A stretch of 64,000 nt of DNA from JAHEKO01 sp965212505 (GTDB taxonomy: Bacteria; Acidobacteriota; Thermoanaerobaculia; Multivoradales; JAHEKO01), in the NCBI GenBank assembly GCA_965212505.1, contig OZ243123.1, forward strand, positions 248,001 to 312,000, read 5' to 3'. A model generated the notes under the pieces. That model was not told the origin of the DNA and ran no database searches. It saw only the letters and a list, made by a program, of their open reading frames with translations. Shown one piece after another: positions 25,805 to 33,439 of this stretch (its first letter is position 1; each line of letters starts with the position of its first letter). The translations under genes and the position numbers were made by a program.

Positions 25805-27502
25805 ATGGAGACCGACCGAGGCGCCGACATCTTCATCAGCTACTCGCGGCAAGACGGTGTCGAGAGTGCCGAAGCGCTGGCCGAACTCCTGGAGGGTCAA
25901 GGCTGGACGGTCTGGTGGGACCGGAAGATCCGGCCGGGTGAGCGCTGGGACGACTCGATCGAGGCGGCCCTCAAGGCCGCTCGTTGCGTCGTTGTGCTCT
26001 GGACCGAGGCCGCTTGCGAGTCGAATCCGGTCAAGAACGAGGCTTCGGCAGCGCTGGAGGAGGGGAAACTCGTGCCCGTCCGGCTCGAGGAGGTCGAACC
26101 TCCGATGTGGTTCAAGGGCGTCGAGTACACCGATCTGGTGGGACGCGAGCTCGAGACCTCGGATGACGAAGTTCGTCTTTTCGTCAAGACCATTGGCGAG
26201 AAGTTGTCCGGGCGGTTGCTGCCGACCCAGGAGATCGCGAACGTCGTCGTCGACAAGCCCGGCAAACTCTCTTCGAAGTCTCCCACCGGCTGGGTTCTGC
26301 TCACCTTGGTTGTGGTTGCAGTCCTCCTGGCGGGATCCCTCGTCTACCAACGACGCTCGGGCGGATCCTCGCCCGCGATGATCGAGCCCGAGGAGGGGCA
26401 CGGAGTGGAGTCGATGGGGAGCCCCGGCGAGGAGCAGACTCCTGCGCGCACCAGGGAGGGGATCGAAGACCGACAGATGGCGAGGAGGCTCGTAAGAGAG
26501 ACGCTCGCCGATCTGGGGCTGACCGGTCAGGCCGAGCGCTTCCACTGCAACTCTCCGTCGAGAGTTGCGCTGGAGGCTGCTCGCGACAGGCTCTCCGACT
26601 CTCTGATCCTCGAAGCGACGCCGCTCGCGCTGCGGCTGCGAGCGCTCTGTAACGTCTGCCTGCAAGAGCCGGAGTTGGCGCTCGAGGACTTTCGTAGCGC
26701 CATCGACTTGGCGCCCGAAGACGCGGCCAGTCACTATGGCCTCGCCCGCTTCCTCGACAGCTCAGCGCCAAAGCGGGCCGAGGAGTCCTACCGTAAGGCG
26801 ATCGAGCTCGCGCCCGACTATCTCGAGCCTCGCCTATTGCTCGCGGCGAACCTGCGTGCTCGAGACCAGGCCAAGAACGCCGAGACGGAGCTGCGTCGGG
26901 CGATCGATCTGGAAGAGGGGAGCGATCCTGAGTGGGCGCCGTTCTACCGAATGCTGGCGCGCCTACTCTTCGAGAGAGGATCCCTCTTCGAGGCGATCCC
27001 CGCGATCGACGCTGCGATCAAGCGCGATCGGTCGGTGGCCGATGCGCACACCGAGCGCGCGGCGATGAAGGTCGCGGAAGCACTGGCGACACCGAACCTT
27101 CGGCGCGAGCTTGCTGAGCAGGCAGTCGCCAGTGCGAAGGAATCCGTGGAGCTCAACCCGGATCAGGCGGAGGCGCACTTCCACTGGGCGCGAGCGAACT
27201 TCCTTCGAGGCAAGACGAAGGCGGCGATGACGCGTCTCGATACGGCCATCGAGAAGCGCCCGAACGACCCTCGCTTTCTCTTCTACCAGGCTCGGTATCA
27301 CGAGGAGGCGGAGAGTCTCGAGAGCTCGATCAATGTTTGGCTCGAACTCGGGGAGCTCTGCTCGAGTGAGCGGCAGACGAAGACGGCGGAGCTCGCCTAC
27401 CAGCAGGCAGACCGTCTACGGCTTAACTCCGGCCCGGCGGACTCGACGCTTGCCGTCGACCTGTTCGAGGCGTGTCGGGCTCGTACGGGCGGCCCCTCCT
27501 AG
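25805..27502 (+). CDS. TIR domain, transmembrane, TPR-repeat protein
   Basis: A 565-residue protein. Residues 6-140 are a bacterial TIR domain: DIFISYSRQD (strand A and box 1), GWTVWWDRKIRPGERW (BB loop region), and SNPVKNEASAALEEGKLVPV with E79 at the position of the catalytic glutamate of NAD-cleaving TIR proteins. A transmembrane helix spans 162-181. From about residue 255 to the end there are tandem TPR-like helices (EDAASHYGLARFLD, AEESYRKAIELAPDYLEPRLLLAANL, VELNPDQAEAHFHWARANFL). With TIR inside the cell, the TPR part would be outside. The ATG follows the FecR-like stop by four bases. Roles of such TIR-TPR membrane proteins are not established; NADase signalling and simple scaffolding are both open. 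Confidence 0.83.
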   Translation: METDRGADIFISYSRQDGVESAEALAELLEGQGWTVWWDRKIRPGERWDDSIEAALKAARCVVVLWTEAACESNPVKNEASAALEEGKLVPVRLEEVEPPMWFKGVEYTDLVGRELETSDDEVRLFVKTIGEKLSGRLLPTQEIANVVVDKPGKLSSKSPTGWVLLTLVVVAVLLAGSLVYQRRSGGSSPAMIEPEEGHGVESMGSPGEEQTPARTREGIEDRQMARRLVRETLADLGLTGQAERFHCNSPSRVALEAARDRLSDSLILEATPLALRLRALCNVCLQEPELALEDFRSAIDLAPEDAASHYGLARFLDSSAPKRAEESYRKAIELAPDYLEPRLLLAANLRARDQAKNAETELRRAIDLEEGSDPEWAPFYRMLARLLFERGSLFEAIPAIDAAIKRDRSVADAHTERAAMKVAEALATPNLRRELAEQAVASAKESVELNPDQAEAHFHWARANFLRGKTKAAMTRLDTAIEKRPNDPRFLFYQARYHEEAESLESSINVWLELGELCSSERQTKTAELAYQQADRLRLNSGPADSTLAVDLFEACRARTGGPS

Positions 27503-27565
27503 GAGAGGGCACGGTTGGCCGCGGTCAGAGCGTCGATTTGCACTGCGGTGCGCGGGGCACGTGGC

Positions 27566-27571
27566 TACAAT
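27566..27571 (+). promoter_or_regulatory. Leaderless-type -10 element TACAAT
   Basis: GGCTACAAT ends eight bases before the GTG start of proB. A TTGCAC at 27538-27543 is 22 bases upstream, too far for a standard -35. No Shine-Dalgarno sequence is present. Confidence 0.6.
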
Positions 27572-27579
27572 CCAGAGTC

Positions 27580-28431
27580 GTGAACGAACCCGCTCGGCCG
27601 CCGATCGCCGGTGCGCAACGCATCGTCATCAAACTCGGGACGAGAGTTGTCACCTACGACGATGGGCGGCTCTCGCTGTCTCGCCTGTTCTCGGTGATCG
27701 AGGCGGCCGCGCGCCTGCGCGAAAAGGGGCGAGACGTGCTGATCGTCAGCTCCGGAGCGGTGGGCCTGGGCATGGCCGAGCTCGGCTTCGAAGCGGTCCC
27801 CTCGGAGCTCTGCGATCGGCAGGCCTGTGCGGCGGTAGGGCAGACACGGCTGATGGGCCTCTACGAGGAGGGCTTTCAACGTCTCGGATTCTCGTGCGGC
27901 CAGGTATTGCTGACGCGCGGCGACTTCGAGGACCGCGTTCGTTACCTGAACCTGAGCAACACACTCTCGACGCTGCTGGCGCGAGGCGTTGTGCCGATCA
28001 TTAACGAGAACGATGCTGTTTCGACCGAGGAGCTCGCCTACGTCGAGGGCAACGGGCAGCAATCGTTCGGCGACAACGACGGACTGTCGGCGTTGGTCGC
28101 GGCGCGGCTGGAGGCTGATCTCCTAGTCCTTCTGACCGATGTCGAGGGCGTCTACGATCGCGACCCGCGGCGGCACGAGGATGCCCGTCTTCTGGAGCGC
28201 CTCGACACCGACGGTGAGGTCGAAGAGGTCGGCGGCCCCGGCTCGGGGGTCGGTCGCGGAGGCATGTCCAGCAAGCTGGAGGCCGCGGCGCTGGTCGCGC
28301 AGACGGGCTGTCACGTAGTGATCGCCTCGGGGCGCAACTCCGAGAGGCTGGCAGAACTCTTCTCCGGCGGCGCTGTCGGCACCTGGCTACCGCCGATCGG
28401 GGAGCACAACCCCGTGTTGGAGGACTCGTGA
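27580..28431 (+). CDS. proB: Glutamate 5-kinase
   Basis: A 283-residue cytoplasmic kinase for the first step of proline synthesis, phosphorylating the gamma-carboxylate of glutamate. Amino-acid kinase motifs are IVIKLGTRVVT, VSSGAVGLGMAELG, INENDAV, FGDNDGLSALVA, LLTDVEGVYDRDPR and GGMSSKLEAA. The length indicates a protein without the C-terminal PUA domain found in enterobacterial ProB, so feedback control by proline may differ in detail. The start is the GTG giving VNEPARPP, placed by the TACAAT element eight bases before it. The stop overlaps the proA start as GTGA, so the two enzymes are co-translated and probably form the usual complex protecting glutamyl phosphate. Confidence 0.93.
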   Translation: MNEPARPPIAGAQRIVIKLGTRVVTYDDGRLSLSRLFSVIEAAARLREKGRDVLIVSSGAVGLGMAELGFEAVPSELCDRQACAAVGQTRLMGLYEEGFQRLGFSCGQVLLTRGDFEDRVRYLNLSNTLSTLLARGVVPIINENDAVSTEELAYVEGNGQQSFGDNDGLSALVAARLEADLLVLLTDVEGVYDRDPRRHEDARLLERLDTDGEVEEVGGPGSGVGRGGMSSKLEAAALVAQTGCHVVIASGRNSERLAELFSGGAVGTWLPPIGEHNPVLEDS

Positions 28432-29720
28432 CCTCGCAGTCGGTGGACGTCGCACGCACCGCACGCGCCGCGCAGAGGCACCTCGCCGCTCAGTCGGGCG
28501 AGTGTCGAACCGCGATCCTGCGCCGTCTCGCCGAGCTACTGAGCGACAAGAGTGACGACATCCTGGCGGCAAACCGGCAGGATCTCAGCGCGGCGGCGGC
28601 GGCCGATCTCGCGACACCGCTCCTGAACCGACTCGCTCTCGGAGAGGGCAAGCTCGACGTCCTCCGCGCCGGCGTGGAGCAGCTTGCGGCCCAGCCGGAT
28701 CCGGTCGGCCGAGCGTTGCGCCGAACCGAGCTCGACGACGGCTTGGTGCTGCGCCAGGTGAGCAGTCCGATCGGCGTCTTGTTGATCATCTTCGAGAGCC
28801 GTCCCGACGCGGTCATTCAGATCGGCTCTCTTGCGCTTCGCACCGGCAACGCGGTGCTTCTCAAGGGGGGCGCGGAAGCGCTCCACTCGAACCGGGCGCT
28901 GGTCGACTGCCTGCGCGAGGCGGTCGCCTCTGAGGCACAGTCGCGCGACGTGGTCTGCGGTGTCGAGGGCCGAGAGGCTGCGCAGGCTCTGCTTGCACAC
29001 GACGAGCACATCGACCTGGTCATCCCGCGCGGCTCGGGCGAGCTGGTGCGCTCGATCCAGTCGAGCACCCGCATTCCGGTTCTCGGACACGCGGAGGGCA
29101 TCTGCCACCTCTATCTCCATGCCGACGCGGACCCGGAGATGGCGGCCCGTCTCGCCGTCGACGGCAAGTGCGACTATCCCGCCGCCTGCAACGCCACGGA
29201 GACGCTGCTGGTGCACCGCGACTTCCTACCTCGCCTGGCGCCGGTCGCCGGGGCGCTGACCGAAGCCGGCGTCGAGCTCCGCTGCGACGACGCGTCTCGA
29301 GCCCAGATTCCCGGCGCGGTCGAGGCGACCGCCGAGGATGGAGCGACCGAATACGGAGACCTGGTGCTGGCGGTGCGAACGGTCGACGGTCTCGAGCAGG
29401 CGATCGAGCACATCCATCGGTACGGAAGTGCGCACACCGACGCGATCGTTACGGAGAGCGACGAGGCCAAGCGCGCCTTCCTCGCGTCGGTCGACTCAGC
29501 CTCGGTGTTTACCAACGCTAGTACGAGGTTCGCCGACGGCTTTCGCTACGGTCTCGGCGCAGAGGTGGGTATCTCGACCGGTCGCATCCATGCGCGTGGC
29601 CCGGTGGGCGTCGAGGGGCTCCTCACAACGCGCTGGTTGCTCGAGGGAGAGGGGCAGGGTGCCGGGGACTACGGCCCCGGCAAACGCACCTTCACCCATC
29701 GTCAACTGCCGCCGGCATGA
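28428..29720 (+). CDS. proA: Glutamate-5-semialdehyde dehydrogenase
   Basis: A 430-residue gamma-glutamyl phosphate reductase, second step of proline synthesis. Motifs are IFESRPDAVIQI, LLKGGAEALHSN, VIPRGSGELVR, HAEGICHLYLHADAD, and the catalytic cysteine in KCDYPAACNATETLLVH. HARGPVGVEGLLTTRW near the C-terminus is also typical. GTG start overlapping proB. The last five codons (QLPPA) and the TGA lie inside the first copy of a 27-base REP-like palindrome, so the native C-terminus has apparently been replaced or extended by the repeat. Confidence 0.94.
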   Translation: MTSQSVDVARTARAAQRHLAAQSGECRTAILRRLAELLSDKSDDILAANRQDLSAAAAADLATPLLNRLALGEGKLDVLRAGVEQLAAQPDPVGRALRRTELDDGLVLRQVSSPIGVLLIIFESRPDAVIQIGSLALRTGNAVLLKGGAEALHSNRALVDCLREAVASEAQSRDVVCGVEGREAAQALLAHDEHIDLVIPRGSGELVRSIQSSTRIPVLGHAEGICHLYLHADADPEMAARLAVDGKCDYPAACNATETLLVHRDFLPRLAPVAGALTEAGVELRCDDASRAQIPGAVEATAEDGATEYGDLVLAVRTVDGLEQAIEHIHRYGSAHTDAIVTESDEAKRAFLASVDSASVFTNASTRFADGFRYGLGAEVGISTGRIHARGPVGVEGLLTTRWLLEGEGQGAGDYGPGKRTFTHRQLPPA

Positions 29721-29768
29721 GCCGGCGGGGCTGACGCGGAGCAACTGCCGCCGGCATGAGCCGGCGGG
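29703..29768. repeat. Two tandem REP-like palindromes
   Basis: The same 27-base unit (starting CAACTGCCGCCGGC) occurs at 29703-29729 and 29742-29768, separated by 12 bases. Each forms an 8-base-pair stem CCGCCGGC / GCCGGCGG with an ATGA loop. In the second copy, flanking ACTG and CAGT extend the stem around one bulged G. The pair lies between the convergent genes proA and DUF2911, overlaps the proA stop, and may terminate transcription from both sides. Confidence 0.8.
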
Positions 29769-29785
29769 CAGTCGCGGGGCTTTCG

Positions 29786-30388
29786 CTATTCGCTTGCGGC
29801 GACCTTGAACGGCAGCAGCGCCATCTGGTCAGCCCAGATGATTCCCAGGTAGCCACCCTCGTCGGTGACGTCCGAGAAGAAGATGGTCATCTGGTCGACC
29901 ATGATGCCCGGGTCGCTGACCGACATCGGCGCGCGCGCGACGTCGTGCTTCGGGTCGTACCCGTACGAGCCCCAGGTGATGCCTTCGCCGACCTTCTCGC
30001 GGTTGAAGCTCTCCATGAAGGGCTGCGACGAGATGACGGCAGTCCAGGCGCCTTCCTTCAGGTCGACGAAGAGCGAGTACTCTCCGGCCGGCACGCGCGT
30101 GCCGTTGACGTCGAGGTCGAGGCCGGTCTTGATGCGGGTGCTCGCGTTGGCACCCGTCCGCCAGAGCGGAGCGCCGCCGTTGACCTTCTCTCCGTACGCT
30201 TCGCCCGTGCCGAAGATGGCACCGCGGCCGCGGAGGATCGGGCGGCTGTAGTGGACGTCGATCCAAGCGTCGCCAATCTGGGTGCTGGCTTGCCCCGTGG
30301 GGCTCTTTGGACGGTCGTCGGCGACGGCGAATCCGGTGGTGAAGAGGACCGCGATAGCGATCGCGGCGAGTATGCGATTTCGAGTCAT
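29786..30388 (-). CDS. Secreted DUF2911 protein
   Basis: A 200-residue exported protein. Signal peptide residues 1-23 (RILAAIAIAVLFTTGFAVA). The mature part shows the DUF2911 pattern: QIGDAWIDVHYSRPILRGRGAIFG, PLWRTGANASTRI, PAGEYSLFVDL, WTAVIS and YDPKHDVARAPM. The family is widespread in Acidobacteriota and Bacteroidota and has no assigned function. The ATG is preceded by GGAG with eight bases of spacing. A TAGCAT hexamer lies 46 bases upstream of the start. It faces proA across the REP-like repeats. Confidence 0.87.
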   Translation of the reverse strand: MTRNRILAAIAIAVLFTTGFAVADDRPKSPTGQASTQIGDAWIDVHYSRPILRGRGAIFGTGEAYGEKVNGGAPLWRTGANASTRIKTGLDLDVNGTRVPAGEYSLFVDLKEGAWTAVISSQPFMESFNREKVGEGITWGSYGYDPKHDVARAPMSVSDPGIMVDQMTIFFSDVTDEGGYLGIIWADQMALLPFKVAASE

Positions 30389-30434
30389 TCTGTCGTCTCC
30401 AGTTTCTTCTGCCAGTAGTCTGCGTGACCGGCGC

Positions 30435-30440
30435 ATGCTA
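30435..30440 (-). promoter_or_regulatory. Candidate -10 hexamer TAGCAT for the DUF2911 gene
   Basis: Minus-strand GGTAGCATGC lies 46 bases before the ATG, leaving a leader that contains the GGAG ribosome site. It is identical to hexamers found at 9183, 14701, 50530 and 61650. Confidence 0.4.
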
Positions 30441-30487
30441 CCGCAGGTCGAGCGCCACTCGACTGCAAATCGACCGCTGTCAGCGGC

Positions 30488-31114
30488 TCAGCGCCAGGGG
30501 TAGAGGGCGCCCGCCAGGAGCGGGCACTGCGCGATCGTCAACAGAACGCCGACGGCGTCGGTTGTGCCGTGAGGCTCGCCGAAGCGGAGCAGCACGAACT
30601 GAATCGGCAGCAGGAGAAGCCAGATCAGGAGCAGCCGGCGATTCCTGGCGATCCACGGCACGCGTATCGCCTCGGCGCCCCGGTTACGCCAGCTCCAAGC
30701 GAGCGAGACGCCGAAGGCGAGGGTGAAGAGAGTCACCACTGCCGGTCCGAGATTGACGTGAATGCCGAGAGTGTCACCGTGGAACTCGAAACTCTCGGGG
30801 GCCCGGATCGTCGCCTGGATGGCGTCGACCGCCAGCACGCCGCTCCAGAGGACGAGAAGCGCTCGGAAGAGGGCGTCTCTCCGGCGGTAGGCGAGCCAGA
30901 GCAGGAGCGCCATCACACCGCACTTGAGGGCGGGCACCCAGATGTCCGGGCTGACTCCCGCGCCGCGGAACTGGGTGGCGAAGTGGGTGGTTCCCCACTG
31001 GTAGGTCGGGCCGTCGAAGGCAGCTCGCAGGAGCGGTAGCCACGAGAAGACCAGCAAGTAGCTGATCCAACCTGCCAGGACCTTGATCCAGGTGTCGGGT
31101 CGCGCGTCTCCCAT
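30488..31114 (-). CDS. Integral membrane protein of unknown function
   Basis: A 208-residue protein with about six transmembrane helices (WISYLLVFSWLPLL, CGVMALLLWLAY, ALLVLWSGVLAVDAI, VVTLFTLAFGVSLAWSW, LLLIWLLLLPIQFVLL, VLLTIAQCPLLAGALY). The loop between helices 1 and 2 (GPTYQWGTTHFATQFRG) is the most distinctive part. I do not recognise the family. The start is the ATG giving MGDARPDTW; the frame stays open upstream but there it reads as arginine/serine-rich, non-coding-like sequence. TATCAC ends eight bases before the ATG and may be a degenerate leaderless -10. It lies divergent from the aspartyl protease gene. Confidence 0.65.
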   Translation of the reverse strand: MGDARPDTWIKVLAGWISYLLVFSWLPLLRAAFDGPTYQWGTTHFATQFRGAGVSPDIWVPALKCGVMALLLWLAYRRRDALFRALLVLWSGVLAVDAIQATIRAPESFEFHGDTLGIHVNLGPAVVTLFTLAFGVSLAWSWRNRGAEAIRVPWIARNRRLLLIWLLLLPIQFVLLRFGEPHGTTDAVGVLLTIAQCPLLAGALYPWR

Positions 31115-31207
31115 CGCTTGTGGTGATAAGACACGCTTGAGGGGCGATTCGTTGCGTCGGGAACTCGAACGCGAGCTGCGAGTTTGAGGAGACAAGGAGG
31201 TCTCGGG

Positions 31208-32446
31208 ATGACGAGAGGAATACTGCTCGCGTGGATCGGGTGTGTCGGAGCGTCGGCGGCCTTCGGCGCCGGAGGGTGGCCGGAGGCGCTCGAGAGAGGT
31301 CGCCTCGACGAGGCGTCGGTTCTGTTGGAGGCGGCGGTCGAAGGCGACTCGCCGGGCCACGACGCACTGTTCGCTGCGGGTCGACTGGCGCTATGGAAGA
31401 ACCGTCTGGACGTCGCAGAGAGTCGGCTCCAGGCCGCTCGCGAGCGGGGCGCCGACGCGGCCGAGGTCGCACCGCTTCTGGCCGAGGTCGCCTATCGCCG
31501 GCGCGATCCGGCCGCGGCTTCGAAGTGGCTCGAGTCGACCGGTGAAGAGGGCCGCGTGGCCCAACTCGCGAAGGCGGCGGTCGCCGAGCTCTACCGCCTC
31601 GAGGGCCCGGCCTCCGGCGAGATCGAGTTTGTTCAGACCGACCCGCTGCCGGCGCTTCAGCTGAGTGTGAACGGCTCAGAGCCGGCGCTCTTCATCGTCG
31701 ACACCGGTGGCGGTGAGTTGATTCTGGATCCCGAGTTTGCGGAGAAGGTCGGAGCGGAGGTGTTCGGAGCGCGATCGGGCACCTTCGCCGGTGATGCCAA
31801 GACCGAGGTGGGGATCGGTCACGTGCGGAACGTGACGATGGGGCCGTTCGAGGTGCACAACGTGCCGGTGCGGCTACTGCCCACCGGCCGGTTCATGGCG
31901 GCGACGTGGGGTCGGCCGGTGGCCGGCGTACTCGGAACGACACTCCTCCGACAGTTCCGGTTCACCCTCGACTACCCCGGCGGCCGACTCGCTCTCGAGC
32001 GCGCGGACGCTCCCTCTTCAGCCGGTGACGTGCTTGCCGAGCTTCCTATCTGGCTCGTCGGTGACCACCTGATCGTCGCCGAGGGCTGTGTCGGTCGCGC
32101 CGACCCGCTCATGGTTCTGCTCGATACGGGGCTCGCCGGAGGTGCCCTTACGGTACCGGCGTCGACGATCGAGGAGGCTGGTATCGAGCTCTCCGACGTC
32201 TCCTTCGAGGGGCAGGGGGGTGGTGGTGCCGTCACCGTGCGGCCGTTTGTCGTCGATCGCGTCTGCCTGGGATCGGTGGAACGCTCGGACCTGACCGGGT
32301 TTGCGGGTCCGTTCCCGGAGTCGCTCGAGCACAAGCTCGGGTTCCGGCTCGGCGGACTCGTCTCGCATGGGTTTCTCCGGCCGTACTCCGTGACCTTCGA
32401 CTTCGAGTCGATGTCGATGACCCTGCGCGAGCCGAAAGACGAGTGA
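31208..32446 (+). CDS. Secreted two-lobed aspartyl protease with TPR-like N-terminus
   Basis: A 412-residue exported protein. AAGGAGG with seven bases of spacing fixes the ATG, and a signal peptide covers residues 1-22. Residues about 25-130 are helical repeats of the TPR/Sel1 kind (ALERGRLDEASVLLEAAVEGD, LWKNRLDVAESRLQAARERG). The rest is a pepsin/retropepsin-like aspartic protease with one catalytic D-T-G in each lobe: VD165TGGGEL and LD306TGLAGG. Each is followed by a flap-like region and a hydrophobic-hydrophobic-G (VAGVLGTTLL; RLGGLVSHGFL). Both catalytic aspartates are therefore in one chain, unlike the dimeric retropepsins. The substrate is unknown. Confidence 0.83.
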   Translation: MTRGILLAWIGCVGASAAFGAGGWPEALERGRLDEASVLLEAAVEGDSPGHDALFAAGRLALWKNRLDVAESRLQAARERGADAAEVAPLLAEVAYRRRDPAAASKWLESTGEEGRVAQLAKAAVAELYRLEGPASGEIEFVQTDPLPALQLSVNGSEPALFIVDTGGGELILDPEFAEKVGAEVFGARSGTFAGDAKTEVGIGHVRNVTMGPFEVHNVPVRLLPTGRFMAATWGRPVAGVLGTTLLRQFRFTLDYPGGRLALERADAPSSAGDVLAELPIWLVGDHLIVAEGCVGRADPLMVLLDTGLAGGALTVPASTIEEAGIELSDVSFEGQGGGGAVTVRPFVVDRVCLGSVERSDLTGFAGPFPESLEHKLGFRLGGLVSHGFLRPYSVTFDFESMSMTLREPKDE

Positions 32447-32481
32447 GGCGCGGGCGGCCCGAGGCCGCCCGCCGTCGGCGT

Positions 32482-33330
32482 CTACTCGAGAGCTTGAAGC
32501 TGAATCACCGAGTCGGTCTGATCGTCGACCTGAGTGCGAACCCGGACGACGGAGGGCTGTCCGGCGACCGGCTGATCGAGGACCCAGTACTTACCCCCGG
32601 TGCCTCCGGTGTCGTTGGCGCCGCCACCGGGCGAGTAGTTGTCTGCGGTGTTGGCGGCACCCATGCCCCACCAGTCGAGCTCGACGACCCAGGCGTCACG
32701 GGCCACGCCGTCGCCGACATCGACCTTCTCCGAGCCGACGACCCGCGGAACGGCCCAGTACTTGGTTCCGGTCGAGGCGAAGACAGCGGGTAGTCGAGCC
32801 GTGAAGCCGTGTGTCAGCGGCAGCGCGGCCATCCAGACGTCGTGGGCGCCGACCTCGAGCATCTCGAGGTCGAGCGAGACCTCGTCTCCGGAGGACCGGC
32901 GGATGGTGAAGCTCTCCCAGTCGTACTCGACGGTACTCTCCTGGCCACCCTGCACGGTCTTCGAGAAGAGCGGGCGTAGGGTGTGCGGGTCGAGCTCGAT
33001 CGAGGCCTCAGCGAGCACCTGGTCGCTGCCCGCTCTGCGAATGCGGCTCGTGCGTCGGAGTACGGTCCCGCGGTCGGTCTCGACCTTCTCCAAAACGCTC
33101 TCCTGAAGCGCGCCTGCAGCAATCTTCTCGCCCAGGCTGAGCGGTCCGGTTTTCGCGGCCCGCCCCATGGCGAAGGTCACGTGGTGTTCTGAGATCGCCG
33201 CTCCGTCGAAGGCTGTCGTGCCCAGCATCAGAGTCGGGGCGTCCCGCGGGAGTGGCGGAGGAGTCTCCGCGGCGAGGGGGAGAGCGACGATGGCGAGGGC
33301 GAGCGCCAGTCCGATAGAGACATTTCTCAT
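32482..33330 (-). CDS. Secreted protein of unknown function
   Basis: A 282-residue exported protein. AGGAGG with six bases of spacing precedes the ATG, and a signal peptide spans residues 1-21 (IGLALALAIVALPLAAET). The mature protein is beta-rich with long strands such as VLRRTSRIRRAGSDQVLAEASIELDP, STVEYDWESFTIRR and SVVRVRTQVDDQTD. It looks like a one-domain lipid- or lipoprotein-binding barrel of the DUF3108 style, but the match is only impressionistic. The gene converges on the aspartyl protease with 35 bases between stops, and is followed upstream on the same strand by the winged-helix regulator. Confidence 0.6.
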   Translation of the reverse strand: MRNVSIGLALALAIVALPLAAETPPPLPRDAPTLMLGTTAFDGAAISEHHVTFAMGRAAKTGPLSLGEKIAAGALQESVLEKVETDRGTVLRRTSRIRRAGSDQVLAEASIELDPHTLRPLFSKTVQGGQESTVEYDWESFTIRRSSGDEVSLDLEMLEVGAHDVWMAALPLTHGFTARLPAVFASTGTKYWAVPRVVGSEKVDVGDGVARDAWVVELDWWGMGAANTADNYSPGGGANDTGGTGGKYWVLDQPVAGQPSVVRVRTQVDDQTDSVIQLQALE

Positions 33331-33439
33331 CAGGTTCCTCCTAGGTTTCGGCAGGCGCGACATGCGCCCTCGTCCGGCTACGGAGCGCCGAGTCAGGGGT
33401 TGGTGGCCGGTACGTGACCGAGAGATGACCGCGAGATGA

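Noticed and set aside
25805..27502. Known TIR-based phage-defence operon such as Thoeris
   Set aside because: Thoeris pairs a TIR enzyme with a SIR2-type effector; here the partner is a FecR-like secreted protein and the TIR is membrane-tethered with TPRs.
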